Source: Actinomycetota bacterium (GTDB lineage Bacteria; Actinomycetota; Actinomycetes; S36-B12). Taken from it: 64,000 nucleotides of DNA. Below are positions 9,000 through 18,077 of the stretch, in pieces. Made by a program: the position numbers and the translations under genes. The DNA lies in assembly GCA_030684515.1 (NCBI GenBank), contig JAUXVJ010000009.1:1-64000 (forward strand), given 5' to 3'. The notes below the pieces were generated by a model. The model was not told the DNA's origin and did no database searches. It saw only the letters and a list, made by a program, of their open reading frames with translations. Within the stretch, counting starts at the first letter, position 1. Every line of letters starts with the position of its first letter.

Positions 9000-9659
9000 C
9001 TAGCTGACGCGTTCAAACACCCACGGCCGGTCACCCATACTCAAACGGTGCCGGCCGTTGGTGTCATTGGATGTCGGGTGCTCAGCATCCCCGGACCACA
9101 CAATGGTCGGACGCTCATCGACAGCCAGGACATAACTCTCGAAGAGCGGTGGCTCGCCATCAGGCACTGACGCCAGGGCTTCGGCGACAGACGCAAATCC
9201 GATGAAGCGACTGATCGATACGAAAGTCGGGGGCATGAGGTCGATCTCCCCGCGCTGATGGCGGGCAATCGCCTCAACTGGAGTCAGCCAAGCGTGCTCA
9301 ACGATCTCGCCGGCAGCAATGGTGATGTCGTCCTGATGGGGAGCTGCGCCAATGAAGAACCAGGTGTGAAAGCGCTTGGGTGCCTGGGGCGGCGGAAGCC
9401 AGACAGAGAAGTGCTTCAGCTTCGCAGCACTGACGACGAGCCCGGTCTCTTCGCGCGCTTCGCGCTCAGCAGCGTTGCGTGCCACATCGACTTCGGCATC
9501 GTCTTCACCTTTGACGTCCTGAACCTCGATGCGGCCGCCTGGAAATACCCAGGCATTTGCAAAAGCTCCGTGCGCAGGACGCTTGAGCAGGAGTAATTCC
9601 ATGCCCCTGCTGCCGTCACGAACCAGGACAACTGTTGCAGCCGACTGAAGTTCAGCCAT
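9000..9659 (-). CDS. NUDIX hydrolase, NUDT19/CoA-diphosphatase-like
   Basis: A 219-residue NUDIX protein. The box is split: FPGGRIE is followed by an insertion and then REAREETGL, so the usual spacing between GG and REXXEE is extended. This layout, with WVFPGG, resembles the NUDT7/NUDT19/NudL group that hydrolyses CoA and acyl-CoA diphosphates. ATG 9659 (MAELQSA) is chosen because homology begins there and the upstream frame overlaps the neighbouring SDR gene. It is the last gene of the minus-strand acyl-CoA run, and a CoA-turnover role fits that position. The substrate is inferred, not shown. Confidence 0.82.
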   Translation of the reverse strand: MAELQSAATVVLVRDGSRGMELLLLKRPAHGAFANAWVFPGGRIEVQDVKGEDDAEVDVARNAAEREAREETGLVVSAAKLKHFSVWLPPPQAPKRFHTWFFIGAAPHQDDITIAAGEIVEHAWLTPVEAIARHQRGEIDLMPPTFVSISRFIGFASVAEALASVPDGEPPLFESYVLAVDERPTIVWSGDAEHPTSNDTNGRHRLSMGDRPWVFERVS

Positions 9660-9684
9660 TACGTGAGTTACCCCTTGATTGACG

Positions 9685-10437
9685 CTAGACCGAAAGTGCG
9701 GCGCCGCCGCTGACCTTGAATGTTTCACCTGTGATGAAGCTGGCCTGGTCTGAGATCAGGAACATCATCATGTTCACGATATCGGCCACTTCACCAAGCC
9801 GATGAATGGCCTGCATGTCATTGACGATTGATGTGATCATCTCTTGCGGCAGATCTGCCATGGCGCTCTCAGTTGCCATCAGCCCTGGTGAGATCGCATT
9901 GACGCGGATGCCGGCATCAGCAAACTCTCGCGCAAAGGCGATCGTCAGGCCGCGCACCGCAAGCTTTGACACACCATAGGGAGACGAAGACATATTGCCG
10001 GCCATCGAGGAGATGCTGATGATGTTGCCGCCACCTCGACTGCGCATGCTTTCAAGGCAGGCAACCGAGCAGTTGACCACGCCCATCAGATTCACATCGA
10101 ACAATGCCCGAACGTCACTGCGTGCAAGAGTCGAGAAGGGCTGGTTGTACTTGGTCAGATGCAGTCCTGCGTTGTTGATCAAGATGTCGACGCCGCCGAA
10201 CTCAGCTATCGCCTTCGCGACTGCGGTATCCACTGCAACGTCATCGGCCACATCACAGTCGACTGCGATTGCTCGATGTCCCGCAGCGATCAGTTTGGCG
10301 ACTGCTTGGTTTGCAGACTCCATATTGATCTCGGCGATGACAATCGAGGCGCCCTCTTCAGCCAGTGCCTCGGCAAAGGCATAACCGAATCCGATTGCGC
10401 CACCTGTGATGAATGCGACCTTGCCTTGATGCTTCAT
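9685..10437 (-). CDS. SDR family NAD(P)-dependent oxidoreductase
   Basis: A 250-residue classical short-chain dehydrogenase. The cofactor motif TGGAIGFG lies near residue 11, NNAG near residue 89, the catalytic Ser in ISISSM, and the YGVSK dyad follows. The C-terminal ITGETFKVSGG is typical of the family. Its start codon overlaps the stop of the upstream dehydrogenase gene by 4 bp (ATGA), so translation is coupled. In context it probably oxidises a 3-hydroxyacyl-CoA or hydroxylated ring intermediate; the substrate cannot be read from the sequence. Confidence 0.9.
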   Translation of the reverse strand: MKHQGKVAFITGGAIGFGYAFAEALAEEGASIVIAEINMESANQAVAKLIAAGHRAIAVDCDVADDVAVDTAVAKAIAEFGGVDILINNAGLHLTKYNQPFSTLARSDVRALFDVNLMGVVNCSVACLESMRSRGGGNIISISSMAGNMSSSPYGVSKLAVRGLTIAFAREFADAGIRVNAISPGLMATESAMADLPQEMITSIVNDMQAIHRLGEVADIVNMMMFLISDQASFITGETFKVSGGAALSV

Positions 10438-11291
10438 GACGTCCCTTCGACTGCCGTGGGCTCATCGTTGCTGTTTTCGACGCTGGATTCCATGAGTTTC
10501 ACAAAATCCTCACCAACAGACACGATCAACGCTTCTTCGCCGACCATGGAAGCCAGCAGGCGCACGTCCTTGGCCAGCAACGGGCGCGCCTGACTGGCAG
10601 CCATCGTCGCAACGGACGAGCCCCGGGCGAACATCTCCAGCGCGAAACTGGTGCCCGAGCTTGTTGACAGTGCTGTCATTGCACCAACACGATCGATCTC
10701 CAGCTGATCTGCGAGATCCAGCATGGAATTCACCAGCCCCATCTGTGCGGTGAGCAGTGCGTTGTTGAGCAGCTTGGTCTTCTGCCCGGCCCCAACTGCC
10801 CCCAGCCGGACGGCATTGGTGCTCATCGCCTCAATAACGGGCGCGACCTCGTCGCAGTCTGTCGTTGAACCGCCGAGCATGATGGTCAGCTCACCAAGTG
10901 CTGCCGCAGGTGACCCACCGCTGATCGGTGCATCAACAACGCGGACACCAACAGATGCGAGTTTGGCTTCCAGGTCGATGACGTACTGCGGGAGCACTGT
11001 GCTGTGGATCAGCACGATTGAGCCGGCATTCAGGCCGCCCGCAAGTCCGTCCATTCCGAACATCACATCGTCGACTGACGCAGCATCAAAGAGACACAAG
11101 CCGACTACATCGCTGTTTGCGGCCAACTCTCGGGGAGTACGTGCACGGACGACGACGTCGGGAAAATCAGCAGTAGCCTCCGGGCGTCGAGCCCACACTG
11201 TCAGTGGCAGCCCAGCACGCGCGATGGTCTGAGCCATGGGCAGCCCAATGTTGCCCAGTCCGATGAATCCATACCGTGTCTGTGGCCCCAT
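10434..11291 (-). CDS. 3-hydroxyisobutyrate dehydrogenase-family oxidoreductase
   Basis: A 285-residue beta-hydroxyacid dehydrogenase. The Rossmann motif GFIGLGNIGLPMA opens the protein. DAPISGGSPAA near residue 120 is the substrate-binding signature, and the conserved catalytic Lys lies in GAGQKTKLLNN near residue 172. The family oxidises 3-hydroxyisobutyrate, tartronate semialdehyde or related acids with NAD(P). It is translationally coupled to the downstream SDR by a 4-bp overlap and follows the Ltp2-like gene by about 20 bp, so it is likely part of the same acyl-chain pathway, perhaps handling a short branched product. Confidence 0.85.
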   Translation of the reverse strand: MGPQTRYGFIGLGNIGLPMAQTIARAGLPLTVWARRPEATADFPDVVVRARTPRELAANSDVVGLCLFDAASVDDVMFGMDGLAGGLNAGSIVLIHSTVLPQYVIDLEAKLASVGVRVVDAPISGGSPAAALGELTIMLGGSTTDCDEVAPVIEAMSTNAVRLGAVGAGQKTKLLNNALLTAQMGLVNSMLDLADQLEIDRVGAMTALSTSSGTSFALEMFARGSSVATMAASQARPLLAKDVRLLASMVGEEALIVSVGEDFVKLMESSVENSNDEPTAVEGTS

Positions 11292-11311
11292 CGGAAAACC
11301 CCTACTCCCGG

Positions 11312-12490
11312 TTAGCTTGAATAACCCTTGGTCAACAACATTGCACCAGCGATGGGGCCGCCACCGTTGGCCGCAACAATAACCTCAGCATTGGGGATCT
11401 GTCTTTCACCTGCTTCACCTCGCAGTTGTGCAACAGCCTCATACACGTGGCCATAGCCATGTAGGCGACCCTCTGAAAGCTGACCGCCGTGAGTATTGAT
11501 AGGCAACTCACCTGTGCGAGCGATGCGCTGACCGCCTTCGATGAAGGCGCCACCCTCGCCCTGCTCACAAAAGCCAAGAGCTTCAATCCAGGCCAAGGTA
11601 ATGATGCTGAAGCCGTCATACAGCTCAGCTACATCAACATCGGCGGGCTTCAGATCAGTGCGTGACCACATCTGCTTGGCAACGCCTTGAGCCATCATCG
11701 AGGTCATGTCCTCGTACTGGTCCCACGACGGGCGGCCGTATTGAGCTGTTCCCACTGCGTTGATGAATGCCGATGGCTTGGGAGCATCCTTTGCGTAGTC
11801 AACATGCGAGACGACCATTGCTGTTGAACCATCGACAGGGACGTCACAGTCCAGCAAGCACAGCGGCGTGGAGATCATCCGTGCGTTCAGATAGTCATAC
11901 ATCGTGATCGGATCGCGATAGACAGCTCGAGGATTCACACCAGCATTCGTGCGGCAGGTCAGTGCGATCTGGCCCAGCTGCTCCTTGGTTGTGCCGTACT
12001 TGTGCATGTGCAACTGTGCAACCTGTGCAAACCAGTTGGTAGCTGAGACAGCACCGAACTGTGAAAGGAATCCCGGAGCGCGAGTCATGCCGCCACCTGG
12101 ATTACGACCTGCCATTCCCTGCATGGTGGATTCGGTCACCGTGCGAAAAACGAGCACATGCTTGGCAAGGCCAGCTGCGATTGCGCTGGACGCCTCGATG
12201 ATCGAACCGAGTTGCGCAGAGCCTTCGCCCGAGCCGTACAGGAAGTTGATGTCCAGGCGCAGTGCGTCCTGCACTGCCGCAGCTGAGGGTCCACCGAAAC
12301 CTCGGGACATGATTGCGTCGCCACCGGGATAGGTGGCCACTCCATCAATGTCATCGCGTGTCAGTCCCGCATCTGCGATGGCTTCCAGTGCGGCATCAAG
12401 AGTGAGGTCCATTGCGGTGCGACCAAGCCGACGACCCGAAGCCGATCGACCGATGCCGCTGATGAATGACAGGCGCTCGGGGTTGTTCAT
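11312..12490 (-). CDS. Ltp2-like thiolase homologue without catalytic cysteine
   Basis: A 392-residue thiolase-fold protein of the lipid-transfer/SCP2 branch. Where true thiolases carry the nucleophilic Cys, this one reads LYGSGEGS (about residues 84-90), so it cannot form the acyl-enzyme. It has ELYDGF (Tyr near 291) in place of the HDCF motif and a His in RLHG (near 344). These substitutions match Ltp2-type retro-aldolases, which with a DUF35 partner release propionyl-CoA from steroid side chains. ATG 12490 overlaps the stop of the DUF35 gene by 4 bp, so the partners are made together. The aldolase role is inference from residues and context. Confidence 0.82.
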   Translation of the reverse strand: MNNPERLSFISGIGRSASGRRLGRTAMDLTLDAALEAIADAGLTRDDIDGVATYPGGDAIMSRGFGGPSAAAVQDALRLDINFLYGSGEGSAQLGSIIEASSAIAAGLAKHVLVFRTVTESTMQGMAGRNPGGGMTRAPGFLSQFGAVSATNWFAQVAQLHMHKYGTTKEQLGQIALTCRTNAGVNPRAVYRDPITMYDYLNARMISTPLCLLDCDVPVDGSTAMVVSHVDYAKDAPKPSAFINAVGTAQYGRPSWDQYEDMTSMMAQGVAKQMWSRTDLKPADVDVAELYDGFSIITLAWIEALGFCEQGEGGAFIEGGQRIARTGELPINTHGGQLSEGRLHGYGHVYEAVAQLRGEAGERQIPNAEVIVAANGGGPIAGAMLLTKGYSS

Positions 12491-12918
12491 GCTGGCGACC
12501 CTTCTGGCACGAAAGTCGGGTACCAAACGTCGTCGCGTGCCAGGAAGCGCACTTCGACCTTCATACCGATGATGTTGGGATCGTCGAGCTCAACGCCTGC
12601 GAGCAGTGTGGTCAGGCGAAGGTCCTCCTGCTCGTCCATCGTGACGATGGCGATGATGTACGGCGCTTGGCCGGGAACCCACTGCTGAATGTTGACGGTG
12701 TACGTCAGCACGGTGGCCTTGCCGGACACTGCATCAGGTTGCATGTTTGCCGACAGGCACTTAGGACACCGCGGTGTCGGCGGATGTGAGTAGTACCCAC
12801 AGTCCTGACAGTGCTTGAAACGCAGCTTGCCATCCTCACCGCTGGCCCAGAAGAAGTTGGTTTCCGGATCATCCAGCGGTGCTACGCGCACCGTGAGGAT
12901 GTCAAGGTCGATGGCCAA
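12487..12918 (-). CDS. DUF35 zinc-ribbon/OB-fold partner of Ltp2-like protein
   Basis: A 143-residue DUF35 protein. The zinc ribbon is complete (CQDC near residue 37, CPKC about 14 residues later) and is followed by an OB-fold with GQAPYIIAIV. The start is TTG 12918 with AAGGAG six bases upstream. It overlaps the thiolase-like gene by 4 bp, so a fixed complex is expected. In Mycobacterium the corresponding ChsH2 also has a MaoC-like half; here only the DUF35 part is present and no MaoC hydratase gene was seen in the window. Confidence 0.88.
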   Translation of the reverse strand: MAIDLDILTVRVAPLDDPETNFFWASGEDGKLRFKHCQDCGYYSHPPTPRCPKCLSANMQPDAVSGKATVLTYTVNIQQWVPGQAPYIIAIVTMDEQEDLRLTTLLAGVELDDPNIIGMKVEVRFLARDDVWYPTFVPEGSPA

Positions 12919-12944
12919 GGTGATCTCCTTGTTGAAGTGCGCGG

Positions 12945-14453
12945 CTAGTTGTCGTCTACGTGCAGCGCGAACTCGGCGACCAAGTTGCGGCGAAGGAGTT
13001 TGCCGGTCGCTGTCTGCGGAAGGATGTCGTGACGCAGGCGAACATAGTCTGGAGTCTTGGCTGAGCGCAGTTTTTCGCGACAGAAGTCCTTAATCTCATC
13101 TTCGGTGACAGTCATGCCCTCACGCACAACGACAAAGGCTGCAATGCGCTGGCCCCACTCCTCATCAGGCACGCCGGCTACCGCGCATTCCAGCACTGCT
13201 GGATGACGGTGAATGACTTCTTCAATCTCTGCAGGCGCAATGTTCTCGCCACCGCGAATGATGGTGTCATCAGTGCGACCTTCGATGAACAGGAAGCCAC
13301 CAGCGTCGAGCCAACCACGGTCACGGGTGTTGAACCAGCCTGCGTCGTCAACTACGCGGCCACTTTCGAGGTACTCACCCGACACCTGCTCGCCCGCAAC
13401 CCAAATTGCACCAGCTTCACCCAGCGGCAGCGCTTCACCTTCGCCATCGCGGATTTCCATCTGCACATTCGGTAGAACCTTGCCAACTGAGCCAAGCCGC
13501 GCACGAACCTCGGGATCTGTGCTGATGAAGGATTCGCGGTGATCGTCAGGACCGAAGACTGCCACTGACGACGAGGTCTCGGTCAGTCCGTAGGCATTCA
13601 CAAAGCCGACGTTGGGGAACAGGCCAAGCGCACGCTCCAGGGTCGCCTGAGCGATCCGAGCACCGCCGTAGCTCAAGCCGCGCAGGCTTGGCGGGGCCTG
13701 ACGCCCGGTGGACTCCATGTGCTCAACGATGCGCGAAAGCATCGTGGGAACGAGCATGGCGTTGGTAACACCTTCGCGCTCCACGGTGTCCAGCCAGTTC
13801 TCGGGAGTGAAGCGATCCAGGTACACAACGCGACGACCGGCGTAGAGATTTGAGAGCAGATTTGCCACGGCTGCGATGTGGTACGGCGGCACTGAAACGA
13901 TCATCGCGTCTGACGGATCAGCACTCGCGAAATCGACCGAACCAAGAACATAGGCGACCAGGTGCTTGTGGCGAAGCACTGCGCTCTTGGGAGCTGAGGT
14001 GGTACCGCTGGTCTGCAACAGAATTGCGATGTCTTCTGGGTCTGGCTCGCTTTCAAAGACGGGAACCTCGCCAGCGCCAGTTGCGGCCAGCCAGTCTTCG
14101 AAGGTCTCCACGACCTGAGCTGCGCCTTCGGGGACAACGCTTGGGTTGTCAGTGACGATGTAAGGAGCAGGCATGCCCATGATCGCCTTGTGGATGTACT
14201 CCTCTGCAAGGCGGTAGTTGAGAGGCAGAAATTGCACACCAGCGAAGGAAGCTGCGAACAACGCGATCGGGAACGAGGGACCGTTCTCACCGCAGAAGAT
14301 CACGCTCTTGGCGCCAGAGGCCTGGATGCGCGCGCCGCCGCGGGCGGCCGCTGCGCGAAGCTGGGCGTACGTGGTTCCGTCACTCAGGCTGCCCACCGCA
14401 ATTCGGTCGTCATACCCGCCGGTAACCATCTCCAACAACGTCAGCAGATTCAC
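12945..14453 (-). CDS. AMP-forming acyl-CoA ligase
   Basis: A 502-residue ANL-superfamily adenylating enzyme. It has the P-loop motif TSGTTSAPK, the A5 motif NAYGLTETSS, the RDRGW segment with the ribose-binding Asp, the hinge region GRTDDTI and the C-terminal catalytic Lys in ATGKLLRR. It activates a carboxylic acid with ATP and CoA. GTG 14453 is chosen because AAGGAG lies five bases upstream and homology begins with NLLTLLEM; the frame is open further upstream but without support. As the only acid-CoA ligase in the operon it probably commits the imported acid to the dehydrogenases encoded upstream. Confidence 0.9.
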   Translation of the reverse strand: MNLLTLLEMVTGGYDDRIAVGSLSDGTTYAQLRAAAARGGARIQASGAKSVIFCGENGPSFPIALFAASFAGVQFLPLNYRLAEEYIHKAIMGMPAPYIVTDNPSVVPEGAAQVVETFEDWLAATGAGEVPVFESEPDPEDIAILLQTSGTTSAPKSAVLRHKHLVAYVLGSVDFASADPSDAMIVSVPPYHIAAVANLLSNLYAGRRVVYLDRFTPENWLDTVEREGVTNAMLVPTMLSRIVEHMESTGRQAPPSLRGLSYGGARIAQATLERALGLFPNVGFVNAYGLTETSSSVAVFGPDDHRESFISTDPEVRARLGSVGKVLPNVQMEIRDGEGEALPLGEAGAIWVAGEQVSGEYLESGRVVDDAGWFNTRDRGWLDAGGFLFIEGRTDDTIIRGGENIAPAEIEEVIHRHPAVLECAVAGVPDEEWGQRIAAFVVVREGMTVTEDEIKDFCREKLRSAKTPDYVRLRHDILPQTATGKLLRRNLVAEFALHVDDN

Positions 14454-14659
14454 AGCAACTCCTTGTATTTCAGCGTGGGGACAGGCGGCAGACTCGTGCT
14501 CACAGAGGGTGTCCGGCACGGAACCGCAAAAAGGCAGACGGAAAGCCCACGAGGGTAATCGAGGCGCCTGCCGTCAAGATTCTCACCTTAGGGCAAGGCC
14601 TCCACGGCTGGCTATGCGATCCCCCAAAGTGAGCCCCACTTCACATGGCGGATCTGCGC
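14454..14659 (-). promoter_or_regulatory. Internal operon gap between thiolase and ligase genes
   Basis: This 206-bp gap is the longest inside the minus-strand catabolic run and lies just upstream of the ligase. It could carry an internal promoter for the ligase-to-NUDIX half. I saw no strong hairpin and no confident promoter element, so this is inferred from spacing only. Confidence 0.25.
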
Positions 14660-15847
14660 CTACAAACGCTCGATGATCAGGCCATTTGCCAGGCCGCCGG
14701 CCTCGCACATGGTCTGGAATCCGTATCGTCCGCCGGTGGCCTCCAAGGTGGTGAGCAGCGACGCCATCAAACGGCCACCCGATGCGCCAAGTGGATGACC
14801 CAGGGCAATCGCGCCACCGTTCTGGTTGACCTTTTCGATGTCGGCGCCGATCTCCTTGAGCCAGGCAAGCGCAGGTGCCGCAAATGCCTCATTGACCTCG
14901 AAGGCATCAATGTCCGACAACTTCAGCCCAGCCTTGGCAAGGGTCTTGTGCGTGACTGGGATGACTGCCGAGAGCATCTCAACTGGATCGTCCCCGATGA
15001 CAGATGAGGCAACGATGCGCGCACGGGGCTTGAGTCCCAAAGTCTTCAGCATCTGCTCACTGACGATGAGCACTGCGGATGCCCCATCGCTGATCTGCGA
15101 GGCGTTGCCTGCGGTGACTGACCATTGGATCTCTGGGAAGCGTGCCTTGGCCTCATCATTGACAAAGGCTGGCTTCAAACCGGCGAGAGTCTCAACGGAA
15201 CTGTCAGCGCGAATGCCGTCGTCGGCAGATATCACTGTCCCATCGGCAAGGGTCACCGGCACAATCTGCTGGGCCAAGAGGCCAGCAGCCTGCGCCGCGG
15301 CAGCTCGTTGATGCGACTGCACTGAGTAGGCATCCATGGCTTCACGTGAAAGTCCCCAACGAGCCGCGATGAGTTCAGCGGAGATGCCCTGCTCGACCAG
15401 TCCACCACCGGTGTAGCGATCTGCCACTGCCGGTCCGAAGGGATCCTCACCGTTCTTGTTGCTGAACATGGCGGTAGTGCTCATGGACTCCACGCCAGCG
15501 CCTATGACCAGGTCGTAGGCTCCTGCCTGCACGCCTTGAGCGCCGAAGACAACCGATTGCATCGATGAGCCGCATTGTCGGTCAACTGTCGTGGCCGGCA
15601 CCGATTGCGGGAAGCCCGCCGACAACACAGCACTGCGCGTGATGTTGTTGCTCTGACGGCCAATCTGCGTCACGCAGCCGCCGATGACGTCGTCAACCAA
15701 CGCCGGGTCGAAGCCGTTGCGCTCGACTAGCGCGCGCAACGGGACTGCAAGCAGATCGGCTGGATGGACACTGGTGTAGCTGCTTCCATCACGTCGCACT
15801 CGAACAATTGGGGTGCGAATGATGTCGACGATATAGGCCTCGCTCAT
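14660..15847 (-). CDS. Thiolase (acetyl-CoA C-acyltransferase)
   Basis: A 395-residue conventional degradative thiolase with all catalytic elements: the nucleophilic Cys in DRQCGSS (about C92), NEAFAAP, the GHPLGASG histidine and the second Cys in MCEAGG. It cleaves 3-ketoacyl-CoA with CoA to release acetyl-CoA or propionyl-CoA. ATG 15847 overlaps the stop of the upstream acyl-CoA dehydrogenase by 4 bp. This is the one fully canonical thiolase here, in contrast to the Cys-less homologue at 11312-12490, so the operon seems able to perform both thiolytic and aldolytic chain shortening. Confidence 0.92.
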   Translation of the reverse strand: MSEAYIVDIIRTPIVRVRRDGSSYTSVHPADLLAVPLRALVERNGFDPALVDDVIGGCVTQIGRQSNNITRSAVLSAGFPQSVPATTVDRQCGSSMQSVVFGAQGVQAGAYDLVIGAGVESMSTTAMFSNKNGEDPFGPAVADRYTGGGLVEQGISAELIAARWGLSREAMDAYSVQSHQRAAAAQAAGLLAQQIVPVTLADGTVISADDGIRADSSVETLAGLKPAFVNDEAKARFPEIQWSVTAGNASQISDGASAVLIVSEQMLKTLGLKPRARIVASSVIGDDPVEMLSAVIPVTHKTLAKAGLKLSDIDAFEVNEAFAAPALAWLKEIGADIEKVNQNGGAIALGHPLGASGGRLMASLLTTLEATGGRYGFQTMCEAGGLANGLIIERL

Positions 15848-16944
15848 GCTGTCAGCCCCAGGAGTTGTTGGAGCTCGTCTCGGCAGGCGAGGGCATCTCC
15901 AAAGAGCACCTCGTCGGTCTTGACACGCCTCAGGTAGAGATGGGCGACGTGTTCCCAGGTGAAGCCGATGCCGCCGTGCACCTGAATGGTTGCTTCTGCG
16001 ATCCACGGGGCAAAACGCGCGCAGTAGGCCTTCACTACCAGTGCCTGCTCATGCAATGCGCCAGTGTCTTCGGGGTCTACGAGCGCGGCGCTGCCAACGG
16101 CGGCCCGCATGGATTCCACATGAGCGAACATCTCTGAGCAACGATGCTTGATTGCCTGGAAGGCGCCAATCGGCTTGCCGAACTGTTCACGAGTCTTGGC
16201 GTACTCCACCGAGATCTCCATAAGCCGCTCAGACATGCCAAGCAACTCAGCGCTGGTGGCGATCCGGCCAAAGGACTCCAGAGACTTCAGGGCGTCAGTG
16301 AAGTCGCCGCCGATGCGTATGCCTTCAGTGCCCTCAAAGGTCACCAGTGCCGTTGGTCGGGTGAGGTCAAGGGCATCCTGGGGGCGGATGACCACTCCAC
16401 CGGCGTGGCTGTCGACCACGAACAGACCAGTGCCATCCGGCGTGCTCGCCACAACCAGGAATCTGGAGGCAACGTTGGCATTGAGCACCGCCGTCTTGGT
16501 CCCGTACAGGCCCCAGAAGGTCTCATTTCGCGCGACGGTCGTGGTGAGTGCACCGTCAAGGCCGGCGAAGGCGTAGATCTCGCTGCCATCGGCCAGGCCT
16601 GGCAGGTACTTGGCACAGGCTTCTTGATCTCCGGAGAGCTGAATGGCAAGAGTCGACAGCACGCTGGAGGTGAGCAGCGGCACGAAGGCCAATGCGCGTG
16701 CGGCTTCTTCCAGGGCGACAGCCATCTCGGGCATGCCCATCCCCTGCCCACCGAACTCCTCGGGAATCAGCAGGCCTGCGACACCGAGATCTGTTGCCAG
16801 ACCCTTCCAGGTGCTCTCGTCAATGCCCGTGCCGCCGTCGATGACCGAGCGCACTCGGGACTCCGGCGAGGACTTGGCGAGAAAGTCACGAAGACTGGAG
16901 CGGAATTCTGCGCGCTCAGCCTCAGTTGTCGTTGCGTTCTTCAT
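15844..16944 (-). CDS. Acyl-CoA dehydrogenase, second subunit of a pair
   Basis: A 366-residue acyl-CoA dehydrogenase-fold protein. It contains AKTREQFGKPIGAFQAIKH and IQVHGGIGFTWEH, the same signatures as the N-terminal half of the fused protein at 2829-4976. The usual C-terminal EGTSEI-type catalytic loop is absent. This is typical of the partner subunit in mycobacterial alpha2beta2 FadE tetramers such as ChsE1-ChsE2. A strong AGGAGAGG site precedes ATG 16944. The catalytic-type partner gene lies 23 bp upstream. Formation of a heterotetramer is inferred from pairing and motifs. Confidence 0.9.
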   Translation of the reverse strand: MKNATTTEAERAEFRSSLRDFLAKSSPESRVRSVIDGGTGIDESTWKGLATDLGVAGLLIPEEFGGQGMGMPEMAVALEEAARALAFVPLLTSSVLSTLAIQLSGDQEACAKYLPGLADGSEIYAFAGLDGALTTTVARNETFWGLYGTKTAVLNANVASRFLVVASTPDGTGLFVVDSHAGGVVIRPQDALDLTRPTALVTFEGTEGIRIGGDFTDALKSLESFGRIATSAELLGMSERLMEISVEYAKTREQFGKPIGAFQAIKHRCSEMFAHVESMRAAVGSAALVDPEDTGALHEQALVVKAYCARFAPWIAEATIQVHGGIGFTWEHVAHLYLRRVKTDEVLFGDALACRDELQQLLGLTA

Positions 16945-16967
16945 GGTCGTACCTCTCCTTGGTGCAA

Positions 16968-18077
16968 TTAGTCGCGGGGAAGACCCAGAACGCGGTCACC
17001 GATGATGTTCTTGACAATGTCCGATGTGCCCGCGGCGATAGTTGCTGAACGCGCACTCAGGTAGCCCATTGCTGCGCCAGAGTTCTCACCAGTCACACCG
17101 TCGACGCCAGCCATTGCCATGACCACGGTGTCAACGCGCTGGCTGAGTTCACTCCAGACCATTTTGATGACCGACTGCTCAGAACCAGGTGTTCCGCCTT
17201 GGGCAATCTTGTTCAGCATCTGGCGTCCCATCATGCCCAGCACGCGAGCTTCAACGTAGAACTCGGCCAGCTCATCAGCGACGATCGGCGAGACCTTGGT
17301 GTCCTGTTTGGTGACGTCTTCGACGAGGGTGCGGATGCGCTGCTCGAGGCGGCCAGCAAACACCGCAACTCCGGCGCGTTCATGGCCAAGGGTGGTCATG
17401 GTGACGTTCCAGCCTTCATGCAAGGGCCCAAGCAGATTTGCGACTGGCACACGCGCATCCGTGAAAAACACCTCGGCAAACTCAGCCCCGCCATTGATCT
17501 GCTTGATGGGGCGCACCTCGACACCAGGGGTGTCCATGCGCAGAGTCATGGCCGAAATGCCCTTGTGCTTGGGGGCATCGGGATTCGTGCGGGCCAGGAG
17601 CTGCATGTGTGTTGCATGCATGCCATTTGATGTCCAGATCTTCTGACCATTGATGACGAACTCATCGCCATCAATGACGGCCCGGGTACGAAGCGATGCG
17701 AGGTCAGAGCCAGCACCGGGCTCGCTGAAGCCCTGGCACCACACCTCATCAGTGCTGCCGATGTTCTGAACCGATGCGCGCTGCTCCTCATTGCCATACT
17801 TCATCAGCGTGGGGGCGACGTTCTTCAGTCCGATCATGCCTGGGATCTGCGGAGCCCCGTAGGAGGCCATCACGTCTTCAATCGCGAGTACATCCATCGT
17901 GCCCAAGCCACGCCCGCCGAACTCAACGGGCCAGGCAGCGGTGGCCCACTTGCCCTCGGATGACATGCGCTGCCAGTCGCACAGTGCGTCCCATGAGGTG
18001 TCACCGTCCCACTTGGCTTTCCACTTCGGGAGCGCGTCATTGAGCCAGATACGCAACTCTGCTAATAGGTCATCCAT
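16968..18077 (-). CDS. Acyl-CoA dehydrogenase, catalytic-type subunit
   Basis: A 369-residue acyl-CoA dehydrogenase with WCQGFSEPGAGSD, QKIWTSNGMH and a C-terminal IAAGTSDI loop. The MCAD catalytic Glu in that loop is Ala; a Glu in LGHERAG is at the position used by isovaleryl- and long-chain dehydrogenases. It matches the C-terminal half of the fused protein at 2829-4976. ATG 18077 is preferred over GTG 18095 because GTGAGG is then well spaced; it overlaps the DUF2889 stop by 8 bp. Likely forms a heterotetramer with the next gene product and introduces a double bond into a branched or ring-linked acyl-CoA. Confidence 0.9.
   Translation of the reverse strand: MDDLLAELRIWLNDALPKWKAKWDGDTSWDALCDWQRMSSEGKWATAAWPVEFGGRGLGTMDVLAIEDVMASYGAPQIPGMIGLKNVAPTLMKYGNEEQRASVQNIGSTDEVWCQGFSEPGAGSDLASLRTRAVIDGDEFVINGQKIWTSNGMHATHMQLLARTNPDAPKHKGISAMTLRMDTPGVEVRPIKQINGGAEFAEVFFTDARVPVANLLGPLHEGWNVTMTTLGHERAGVAVFAGRLEQRIRTLVEDVTKQDTKVSPIVADELAEFYVEARVLGMMGRQMLNKIAQGGTPGSEQSVIKMVWSELSQRVDTVVMAMAGVDGVTGENSGAAMGYLSARSATIAAGTSDIVKNIIGDRVLGLPRD

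Noticed and set aside
9660-9728. Upstream extension of the NUDIX gene
   Set aside because: It runs into the end of the SDR gene and carries no family sequence; ATG 9659 starts the NUDIX fold.
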